Shown here one piece after another: positions 1 to 5,773 of a DNA stretch of 5,780 nucleotides. Below the pieces are notes generated by a model. The model did no database searches and had not been told where the DNA came from. It saw nothing but the letters and a program-made list of their open reading frames with translations. The translations under genes were made by a program, and so were the position numbers. The stretch's first letter is position 1, and each line of letters opens with the position of its first letter. The DNA lies in the NCBI GenBank assembly GCA_023511325.1, contig JAIMBU010000227.1:1-5780 (forward strand), in the 5' to 3' direction. The DNA comes from Gorillibacterium sp. Its GTDB lineage: Bacteria > Bacillota > Bacilli > Paenibacillales > NBRC-103111.

Positions 1-1
1 A

Positions 2-31
2 GAACTGACGATGGCAGTCGAGAGAACATAA
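2..31 (+). other. Possible 3' end of an upstream gene (frame open to window edge, ends TAA at 29-31)
   Basis: Reading from base 2, an open frame of nine codons ends in TAA at 29-31. It could be the tail of a gene lying upstream, which would put the protease only about 53 nt downstream with no terminator between. Nine codons are far too few to distinguish this from chance, and no product can be named. Confidence 0.12.
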
Positions 32-67
32 GAGAGACGGCTTGGAAACAACGCGTTGGAGGTAAAA

Positions 68-88
68 ATGGGAGGGATTCGATTTTGA
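68..88 (+). other. Possible six-codon leader ORF overlapping the protease start
   Basis: An ATG at 68 is preceded by GGAGGT at 58-63 (4-nt spacing) and reads MGGIRF, then TGA at 86-88. This stop overlaps the TTG start at 85-87 in a TTGA arrangement. If translated, it would couple ribosome termination to initiation at the weak TTG codon. It may equally be chance in a purine-rich leader, since the spacing is short and the peptide tiny. Confidence 0.25.
70..76 (+). promoter_or_regulatory. Ribosome binding site of the protease gene
   Basis: GGGAGGG lies 8 nt before the TTG at 85 and decides that start. The stretch 70-88 matches the initiation region of the downstream SLH gene at 16 of 19 positions. 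A second Shine-Dalgarno-like GGAGGT at 58-63 precedes an out-of-frame ATG at 68, described separately. Confidence 0.75.
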
Positions 89-3000
89 GAAAAAGAAAGT
101 TATCTGTGTTACTAGTCGCTTCATTAGTTTTATCGCTCAGTATTCCTAATGTGGGCTTAGGTGCCTCGGCTACAAGCGCGAGATCAGTAAAGTCACATAT
201 TGTGAAGCCCACACTAAAGCTACCTGCGTCAACGTCCTTTTCATTAAAAGCCGATAACGCTAAGCAGACGGCTAGGCAACAAGCAGAGAAATCAGATAAA
301 GCAGTGAAGACTCCGTTCCAAATTGAACCAGCAGCTGCGGCTGTGCAAGAGAAACAGGCGTCGAAGTTGGTCGTCGCACAAGCCGCTCCGCAAAACTTTG
401 TTCCCGAGTCGGACAGCAGCAAGGAAATAACGGTTATCGTGGAGCTAACAACGAAGCCGACAGCTGTCTTTGATGCGGAAGTGAAGCAGGGATTGGCTAA
501 AGGGGTCTCAAACCAACCTGCTATTCTTGCCAAGGAACAAGCTGATTTCGTTTCGGCTGCGGCAAAAACATTAAACGTTAAATTGGGTCATCAATATACT
601 CGGATATTCAATGGTTATTCCTTGACGCTTCCGGCTAATAAAGTCGCCAAGCTGGCGACACTACCCGGTGTTAAGGCAGTCTATCCATCGAATACAGTAA
701 GTGCGGTGCCAGTCGAAACAGTCTCCCCTTTGATGAACGATAGCGCTCCCTTTATTGGTGTACACAGCTATTGGGATACCAATTATAATGGAGCAGGCAT
801 TAAAGTGGGCGTGATCGATACAGGAGTCGACTATCATCACCCGAGTTTGGCTTCAGCTTATAAAGGCGGATGGGACATTGTTGATAACGACAATGATCCG
901 TCAGAAACTCCTCCTGATCCTCTGGACCCAGAAGCGGCTACTGAGCATGGTACCCACGTATCTGGTACTATTGTTGGTCGAGGCAATCCCGATGATCCAG
1001 ATAGTCCAACGGGTTGGGTGAGGGGTGTTGCCCCTGCTGCTGACCTTTACGTATATCGTGTTCTTGGCCCAGGTGGAAGTGGTACAGATGCTGATGTCAT
1101 CGCTGGCGTAGAGCGTGCTGTAGCAGATGGGCTTGATGTAATCAATCTGTCGCTTGGTTCCGATGTCAACAGTCAGGAATCAGCAGACTCCGTAGCGCTA
1201 AACAATGCGGTGCTTGCTGGGGTCGTCGTTGCCGTTGCGAATGGCAACGCTGGCCCGGACGAATATACAACGGGTAGTCCGGCTGCGGCTAAGTTGCCAA
1301 TCTCGGTGGGAGCCTCTACTCCACCAGGTGTGGTGCAGCTTGCCCAAGGCGCATCAAGCGTAACGGGTTCAACCTACTATGATCTGCGCCTGATGGCTTT
1401 CCAGTCCGGCAGTGATTATACAGCGCTGGCGAATCAACCGCTTGAGTTAGTTTATGTTGGTTTAGGAGCCACAGCAGATTACGTGGGCAAGAATGTAACC
1501 GGCAAAGTTGCTTTTATCAAACGGGGTGATGTCACCTTCGTTGATAAAATTAAGAATGCCAAAAAAGCTGGCGCAGCAGCAGCGATCATCTTCAACCGCG
1601 ATGATCTGGATGACTTCGCTGGCGTATTGCTGGAGGATTCGATCAACTACGTGCCAACCTTTGACGTAAAGGGAACCGATGGCCGGGCAATTTTGGCCGC
1701 TCTTCAAGCGAACGGTACAGGCACGTTTACCGTATCAGATTTCACGAGCTACAATGATCCAGGAGATTCGATCGCCGATTTCTCCTCGCGTGGACCTGCA
1801 CTTCCGGGACTGGATATCAAACCGGATATCAGCGCGCCAGGCGTATCCATCCGTTCCTCTGTTCCTTCCAATGATGGAAACTATGAGTATGCTTATGAGG
1901 TTTTACAAGGAACAAGCATGGCTTCTCCCCATATTGCTGGAGCAGCGGCACTTGTGCTCCAGAAGCAACCAACGCTTGCCCCAAATGAGGTAAAAGCGCT
2001 GCTCATGAATAGTGCCGTCAAGCTTACAGACGGGACAAATCGCTATTCACATATCGTGCAAGGGGCAGGACGGGTAAATCTTTCCGCTGCAATCCAAGAG
2101 AAGGCTGTTGCTTTGGTGGAAGATACCGTAAGTGCAGTTGCGAGTGGAGAAGAAACCGATTATCATACGGGCAGCATTTCTTATGGCAGTGTGGCCGTAG
2201 GTCAGACCGTAGCCCGTACAATTGATGTCAGGGATATCTCCTCACAGGCATCTTCCTATGAAGTAAAAACACTCTGGTATGGTGCAGCAGCCGGCGAATT
2301 GGCTGCAACCAGCCAAACCGTTGAGGTTCCTGTGGGTGGCGAAGCATCATTTGATGTTTCACTTGCAGTTGCTGAAGGCTCACCAGAAGGTCGTTATGAA
2401 GGTGAAGTGGTGCTGACTGAAGCAGCAGGCACTGTCCTCAGCATACCGGTCGCCGTCTATGTCGGTGAGGCTGAACTGCCTAGTGTTGTCTCAAACGTCG
2501 TGATTACACCTGATGTTTTCTCACCTAACGATGATGGGCTGTCGGATACCTCCTCGATTACCTTTAAAGTAAATGCTATCAATGACTATGTTTCACTGGA
2601 TGTATTCGATCTCAATACCGGTGAATGGGTCGGTTACATCGCGGAGGCTTTAGCGGGTCTTAACCCAGGGAGCTATCGCATTGATGACTGGAATGCTGTC
2701 GTATCCGACTATTATGATGAATTTGCTCTTGCAGATGGAATTTATGCTGTCGTACCTTATACGCTTGATTCCGAATGGAATGGTGGATTCCTGTATGATC
2801 AAGCGGTGCCGTTCATAACGGATACCGATGCTCCAACTTCAACCATAGTGGATACGCTAGAGGTGAGTGGTGCAACCGGAACGATTCACGGTCAGGTTAC
2901 CGGTGATTTGCTGCTGGATCTGCTGGGGGATTATTCCGCAATCGGAGTCGCCGCTTTGTATGAAGAGAATGGCGAATTACAGCAAGCGGATGGAACGATT

Positions 3001-4071
3001 GCTGCTGATGGCAACTTCACCATCACTGTACCTGTGCATGAGGGAGATAATGATTACGAGGTTTACGTGTATGATGTGGCTGACAACGGAGTTTTGGAGC
3101 CGGCCCAGCTCATTCATTACACGCAAACGGGCGTACCTGCTGACAGCGGTGTAAGGGCGGTTCCATTAACTGAACAAGTAGCACCAGGTGAGGTTTTTGG
3201 TCTCGATGTCCGGTTCTTGAATACAACGGACCTGTATTCCGCTGAATTCAGCTTGACGTATGATGCAGCTTTAACGGAAGGATCTGTTGAAGTTAGCAAT
3301 ACTCTGCGGGATTACCAGCAACAGCAGAATCCGGCCGCTGGGCTAATTTTTCAAAAGGAGAGCACTCCCCTGGAGAATGGCCTTGTGCGCACCAAGTATG
3401 TTCTATCCCTGGCAGGAGAAATTGAGGGCTATACAGGCTACGGCAACCTAGCGACGCTTCGTTTTGCCTCGGATCAGGAAGGCACGTATGCCTTCGAGCT
3501 GTCTGATGTGCGTTTTCTCAGCAGCACAGGTCAGGAGATCGCTCCAGGATCGCTTGCGAGTGGCAGCATCAAAGTTGTGGCAGGTGGAACAGACCCTGTT
3601 GTTCTGCAAACCATCTCTGGTTCCATTACAGCTGAAGGTTTAGGTCCAGAGGTTGCCTTCAATGAAACATGGTATACCGGTGAGGACGGCAAGCTTTCCG
3701 TAGTTGTTGAGGCACTTGATGCCAACCAAGCTGTTGTTAAGCTAGCAACGGTTAACGCGGATGGAACGTATTCGCTCCAAGTCCCTACGGGAACCTATAC
3801 TATCCACGTTGTTGTTCCCGGTCATATCAGCGCATCAACGGTGGTTATAGCGGATGGAGATAAGACAGTTAACATTGGACCGCTTGCTGCTGGTGATGTC
3901 AACGGGGATCTGCTCATCGATCTGGCCGACCTTAACCAAGCAGCGAGAGCCTTCGGCAAAGCTGCACCATGGACGTCCAAATCAACGGCCTCTGCTGATA
4001 TCAACCGTGATGGAACAGTCAATCTACTTGATATTTCCTACATCTTGTCCAACTATGGATCAACCAACTGA
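85..4071 (+). CDS. Secreted Vpr-like subtilisin (S8) protease with internal cohesin and C-terminal dockerin
   Basis: Secreted serine endopeptidase of the subtilase family, predicted to act outside the cell. In order: signal peptide (basic RKRK, hydrophobic 6-20, likely cleavage after ASA at 29); Ala/Lys/Gln-rich linker 30-112; I9 inhibitor propeptide about 113-206; S8 catalytic domain about 225-670 with Asp245 (VIDTGVD), His288 (EHGTHVSGT), oxyanion Asn388 and Ser611 (GTSMASPH). A PA domain (about 430-548) is inserted between Asn388 and Ser611, as in Vpr-type enzymes. Then an Fn3-like sandwich about 690-795, a FlgD/CHU_C-like Ig module about 803-915 (FSPNDDG), a sandwich 920-1012, a cohesin 1022-1166, a carboxypeptidase-regulatory-like sandwich 1175-1268 and a dockerin 1270-1325. 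All catalytic residues are present, so it should be active. Bacillus Vpr is about 800 aa; the extra length is the C-terminal modules. The TTG start is chosen because GGGAGGG at 70-76 sits 8 nt upstream and the signal peptide begins there. The frame stays open to the window edge but has no ATG, GTG or TTG upstream. The substrate is unknown. Confidence 0.93.
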   Translation: MRKRKLSVLLVASLVLSLSIPNVGLGASATSARSVKSHIVKPTLKLPASTSFSLKADNAKQTARQQAEKSDKAVKTPFQIEPAAAAVQEKQASKLVVAQAAPQNFVPESDSSKEITVIVELTTKPTAVFDAEVKQGLAKGVSNQPAILAKEQADFVSAAAKTLNVKLGHQYTRIFNGYSLTLPANKVAKLATLPGVKAVYPSNTVSAVPVETVSPLMNDSAPFIGVHSYWDTNYNGAGIKVGVIDTGVDYHHPSLASAYKGGWDIVDNDNDPSETPPDPLDPEAATEHGTHVSGTIVGRGNPDDPDSPTGWVRGVAPAADLYVYRVLGPGGSGTDADVIAGVERAVADGLDVINLSLGSDVNSQESADSVALNNAVLAGVVVAVANGNAGPDEYTTGSPAAAKLPISVGASTPPGVVQLAQGASSVTGSTYYDLRLMAFQSGSDYTALANQPLELVYVGLGATADYVGKNVTGKVAFIKRGDVTFVDKIKNAKKAGAAAAIIFNRDDLDDFAGVLLEDSINYVPTFDVKGTDGRAILAALQANGTGTFTVSDFTSYNDPGDSIADFSSRGPALPGLDIKPDISAPGVSIRSSVPSNDGNYEYAYEVLQGTSMASPHIAGAAALVLQKQPTLAPNEVKALLMNSAVKLTDGTNRYSHIVQGAGRVNLSAAIQEKAVALVEDTVSAVASGEETDYHTGSISYGSVAVGQTVARTIDVRDISSQASSYEVKTLWYGAAAGELAATSQTVEVPVGGEASFDVSLAVAEGSPEGRYEGEVVLTEAAGTVLSIPVAVYVGEAELPSVVSNVVITPDVFSPNDDGLSDTSSITFKVNAINDYVSLDVFDLNTGEWVGYIAEALAGLNPGSYRIDDWNAVVSDYYDEFALADGIYAVVPYTLDSEWNGGFLYDQAVPFITDTDAPTSTIVDTLEVSGATGTIHGQVTGDLLLDLLGDYSAIGVAALYEENGELQQADGTIAADGNFTITVPVHEGDNDYEVYVYDVADNGVLEPAQLIHYTQTGVPADSGVRAVPLTEQVAPGEVFGLDVRFLNTTDLYSAEFSLTYDAALTEGSVEVSNTLRDYQQQQNPAAGLIFQKESTPLENGLVRTKYVLSLAGEIEGYTGYGNLATLRFASDQEGTYAFELSDVRFLSSTGQEIAPGSLASGSIKVVAGGTDPVVLQTISGSITAEGLGPEVAFNETWYTGEDGKLSVVVEALDANQAVVKLATVNADGTYSLQVPTGTYTIHVVVPGHISASTVVIADGDKTVNIGPLAAGDVNGDLLIDLADLNQAARAFGKAAPWTSKSTASADINRDGTVNLLDISYILSNYGSTN
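3148..3582 (+). other. Cohesin module inside the protease
   Basis: Residues about 1022-1166 follow the cohesin pattern: a first strand with VAPGEVFGLDVRF, then LYSAEFSLTYDAAL, a central variable section, GYGNLATLRFAS, and the closing strands YAFELSDVRFLSSTG and SGSIKVV. In known systems cohesins bind dockerins in a calcium-dependent way. Its presence in the same chain as a dockerin is discussed under findings. Exact borders are estimated. Confidence 0.82.
3892..4059 (+). other. C-terminal type I-like dockerin of the protease
   Basis: Residues about 1270-1325 hold two F-hand repeats. Repeat 1 uses D1271, N1273, D1275, D1279 and D1282; repeat 2 uses D1305, N1307, D1309, N1313 and D1316. The loops start 34 residues apart, normal for dockerins, and each is followed by a helix ending in FG or YG. 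All calcium-ligand positions are filled by Asp or Asn, so the module should fold. Repeat 1 has Leu-Leu where many dockerins have a Gly at loop position 6. Confidence 0.9.
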
Positions 4072-4093
4072 TTCTTTTGAAAGCCGTATCAGC

Positions 4094-4125
4094 AGAAAAA
4101 GCAGGGCTCCGGCCCTGCTTTTTCT
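4094..4125 (+). terminator. Intrinsic terminator after the protease gene, probably bidirectional
   Basis: A perfect 14-bp stem with a TCCG loop at 4108-4111 begins 22 nt after the protease stop. The GC-rich core (GCAGGGC / GCCCTGC) is flanked by five A on the left and five T on the right, so it can act as a Rho-independent terminator on either strand. It should largely separate transcription of the protease from the SLH gene. Confidence 0.92.
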
Positions 4126-4264
4126 CTACATCAGAACGTGATTCCGCATCGACAAATGCAAGATGTCAAAGGACGCCGACCAGATGTTTATCCTTGACTG
4201 GTGCGTGTGTATAGCTCTATCCATGCATGGTTAGGGTGGTCCTATCATTTTTTAGTAGACTATC
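4126..4264. other. Intergenic stretch with no recognised gene
   Basis: I see no credible coding region, tRNA or known riboswitch core here. It holds the perfect 10-nt palindrome CCATGCATGG at 4221-4230, a small inverted repeat TAGG-N5-CCTA at 4232-4244, and a TTGACT hexamer at 4194-4199 that lacks a good -10 partner at the right distance (the best is TATCCA at 4218-4223, 18-nt spacer). Confidence 0.5.
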
Positions 4265-4292
4265 TTGAAGCACCTGCGCATATATATATATT
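4265..4292 (+). promoter_or_regulatory. Candidate sigma-A-type promoter for the SLH-cohesin gene
   Basis: TTGAAG (4265-4270) matches 4 of 6 of the -35 consensus and TATATT (4287-4292) matches 5 of 6 of the -10, with a 16-nt spacer. Transcription would start near 4299, giving a leader of about 30 nt. The -10 sits in an alternating AT tract (4280-4291), so its exact register is uncertain. The strong terminator upstream makes a separate promoter likely somewhere in 4126-4310. Confidence 0.45.
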
Positions 4293-4313
4293 CAAAGCTG
4301 GTTTATGTGAAAA

Positions 4314-4319
4314 GGGAGG
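4314..4319 (+). promoter_or_regulatory. Ribosome binding site of the SLH-cohesin gene
   Basis: GGGAGG sits 9 nt before the TTG at 4329 and decides that start. The in-frame ATG at 4305 is closed at once by TGA (4308-4310), so it cannot serve. Confidence 0.8.
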
Positions 4320-4328
4320 AATACGATC

Positions 4329-5624
4329 TTGAAGCCTGTTACAAAAACATTTCTGGTTATGGTTTCTGCACTAGTGCTCAGCTTGACCGCTGTTTCCACT
4401 GGACAAGCGGCACCAAGTTCTCCCTCAACGGGAAACGTGCTACCTGCTCTAACGTCAAACCTCTGGTCAGGTTATCTCGACAAGACACCGCAAATTCACA
4501 TCTCCTTGTCTGCTGCTACCATCAAGGTGGGGGATACGTTTGAAGCGGGCATATGGCTTCAGGTCTTCCTTGGCAAATATAAAGGAGTGGAAGGTTATCA
4601 ACTGCAGATTCAGTATGATCCGACGCTTATTCAACCAATTGTGACTGGAGCGACCGGGAAGCTGGAGACGGGGATTTTTCCGAAAGCATTAAATCCAATT
4701 GTGTGGAGCAATAGCGTGGATCAGAAGGGCACGATTACAGTAGCTGAGTCGCTTGCTCCCAAAAGTCCTGCTGGATTATTTGGTGGTAACGGTAAGGTAG
4801 GCGTTGTGCGGTTCAAGGCATTGAAGGCGGGAGAAGCAGCGTTAACATTAAGCGAATCCATTGTGATTATGCGCAACCATCCCGGCGTAAATATTCACCA
4901 CAGCTATAATATTCCATCCGTGCTAATTGGGAGTGCAGCTCAGGCAGGTGATGCGAACACAAACAATCCTGTAATGAACAGCATGGACAAGATCGTAACG
5001 GTGGGCGAGGTGCCGACTGCTGCCAACTCACGCTCAGTGCCAGAGATTGTCCAGAGCTTCAAGGATGGGAATGCGATTAAGCAGCTCTCTTGGGCGCAGG
5101 AGGCCATTGCTGCGCTGAGCGATTATGGGATAGTCAGCGGCAGCAGCGATGGCAGCTTTCATCCGTTAGCGAACATCACACGTGCCGAATTCGTCCAACT
5201 GGCGGTGGTTAGCCTTGGTCTCGACATGCAGCAGCAAGTAGCGCCTACATTTAGCGATGTGTTGCCGGATGCGTGGTACTATGATGTCGTAGAGACTGCC
5301 GTGCACTATGGGTTAATCAATGGGTATACAGACGAAGCTGCAGTCGGGCAATTTAGGCCTAACAATAGCATCACCCGTGCAGAGATTGCTGCGATCTTGG
5401 CCCATTCTTTTGATTCGGATAACACTGACAAAGGAGCGACCTCAAAGGAAACCACTTTCCAGGATGTGAGCGACAATTATTGGGCGCGAGAAGCCATCCT
5501 CAAGCTGTACCGAAATCAAATGATCCAAGGCAAAGACGTTCAGCACTTTGCACCCGATGATTCTGCGACAAGAGCGGAAGTAAGCCAGATCGTTCATAAA
5601 CTTCTTCTATTAAAAAAGAGCTAA
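4329..5624 (+). CDS. SLH-anchored single-cohesin surface scaffold protein
   Basis: Predicted cell-wall-bound anchoring protein that offers one cohesin for dockerin-bearing partners. In order: signal peptide 1-27 (K2, K6, hydrophobic 8-22, cleavage after GQA); short linker; cohesin about 54-203 (VGDTFEAGIWLQ, VEGYQLQIQYDPTLIQP, VGVVRFKALKAGEAALTLSES); a lone dockerin-like EF-hand segment 207-224; linker 225-242; and three SLH repeats, about 243-295, 307-361 and 377-428, carrying TRAEF (284-288), TRAEI (349-353) and TRAEV (414-418). SLH triplets in this group bind pyruvylated secondary wall polymer non-covalently. There is no catalytic domain, so a structural role is likely. The TTG start is needed: the next in-frame ATG (codon 11) would cut into the hydrophobic core and remove the basic n-region. 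It lies 257 nt after the dockerin-tailed protease, its obvious candidate partner; the pairing is inferred from adjacency. Confidence 0.92.
   Translation: MKPVTKTFLVMVSALVLSLTAVSTGQAAPSSPSTGNVLPALTSNLWSGYLDKTPQIHISLSAATIKVGDTFEAGIWLQVFLGKYKGVEGYQLQIQYDPTLIQPIVTGATGKLETGIFPKALNPIVWSNSVDQKGTITVAESLAPKSPAGLFGGNGKVGVVRFKALKAGEAALTLSESIVIMRNHPGVNIHHSYNIPSVLIGSAAQAGDANTNNPVMNSMDKIVTVGEVPTAANSRSVPEIVQSFKDGNAIKQLSWAQEAIAALSDYGIVSGSSDGSFHPLANITRAEFVQLAVVSLGLDMQQQVAPTFSDVLPDAWYYDVVETAVHYGLINGYTDEAAVGQFRPNNSITRAEIAAILAHSFDSDNTDKGATSKETTFQDVSDNYWAREAILKLYRNQMIQGKDVQHFAPDDSATRAEVSQIVHKLLLLKKS
4488..4937 (+). other. Cohesin module of the SLH protein
   Basis: Residues about 54-203 give a clear cohesin: an extended first strand, the VEGYQLQIQYDP signature, a long variable loop, then GNGKVGVVRFKALKAG and a closing strand. 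It is closer to the classic cohesin consensus than the protease's internal copy, and the two are clearly diverged from each other. Borders are estimated. Confidence 0.87.
4947..5000 (+). other. Degenerate single dockerin-like repeat between cohesin and SLH
   Basis: Residues 207-224 (GDANTNNPVMNSMDKIVT) resemble one dockerin F-hand of the form GDxNxDGxVNxxDK. D208, N210 and N212 fit loop positions 1, 3 and 5, but N217 and D220 are shifted one residue beyond positions 9 and 12, implying a one-residue insertion. No second repeat follows before the SLH region. It may bind calcium weakly or be only a linker. Confidence 0.55.
5055..5612 (+). other. Three SLH repeats at the C-terminus
   Basis: Residues about 243-428 hold three SLH repeats ending three residues before the stop. 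Each has the early aromatic/Asp motif (FSDV at 308-311, FQDV at 377-380, a weaker W255 region in repeat 1), a G-x-x-x-G-type turn and a TRAE motif. All three TRAE motifs are intact, which argues for working wall binding. Confidence 0.92.
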
Positions 5625-5699
5625 GAAAACTTTTGAAGCGTTGAACATATCTAATCCTCGTATAAAACAATTCCTTGGAAAAAAATATGTGCAATAACG

Positions 5700-5726
5700 A
5701 GCCGCCCAGATACTGGACGGCTTTTT
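5700..5726 (+). terminator. Intrinsic terminator after the SLH-cohesin gene
   Basis: Arms AGCCGCCCAG (5700-5709) and CTGGACGGCT (5713-5722) pair with one C-A mismatch around an ATA loop, followed by a T run (5722-5726). It lies 75 nt after the stop codon. The stretch between (5625-5699) is AT-rich and shows no gene. Confidence 0.8.
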
Positions 5727-5773
5727 AGTCTCTCTATAGCATTTTTTATGATTAAATCCAAAATTTATGCACC

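Noticed and set aside
68..70. ATG at 68 as the start of the protease
   Set aside because: It is in a different frame from the protease and meets TGA after six codons. The TTG at 85 has its own ribosome binding site and opens the signal peptide.
1462..1707. Antisense open frame of 81 codons within the protease
   Set aside because: It is a shadow of the PA domain coding region, with a Cys-rich translation, no ribosome binding site and no recognisable domain.
3854..4141. Open frame of 95 codons on + across the end of the protease and its terminator
   Set aside because: It runs through the dockerin codons in another frame and then through the terminator stem. The dockerin frame is clearly the real one.
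4126..4328. Riboswitch (for example cyclic-di-GMP type) upstream of the surface protein gene
   Set aside because: I looked for conserved core motifs and a switch-type terminator before the start codon and saw none. The only strong hairpin belongs to the end of the protease gene.
4265..4543. Open frame of 92 codons on + starting upstream of the SLH gene
   Set aside because: It overlaps the start of the SLH-cohesin gene in another frame, has no ribosome binding site, and its translation is Cys/Tyr-rich without domain features. The overlapping frame has a signal peptide and cohesin.
85..5624. Part of a true cellulosome locus
   Set aside because: No glycoside hydrolase, carbohydrate-binding module or multi-cohesin scaffoldin is visible. 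The only enzyme here is a protease, and there is one cohesin per protein.
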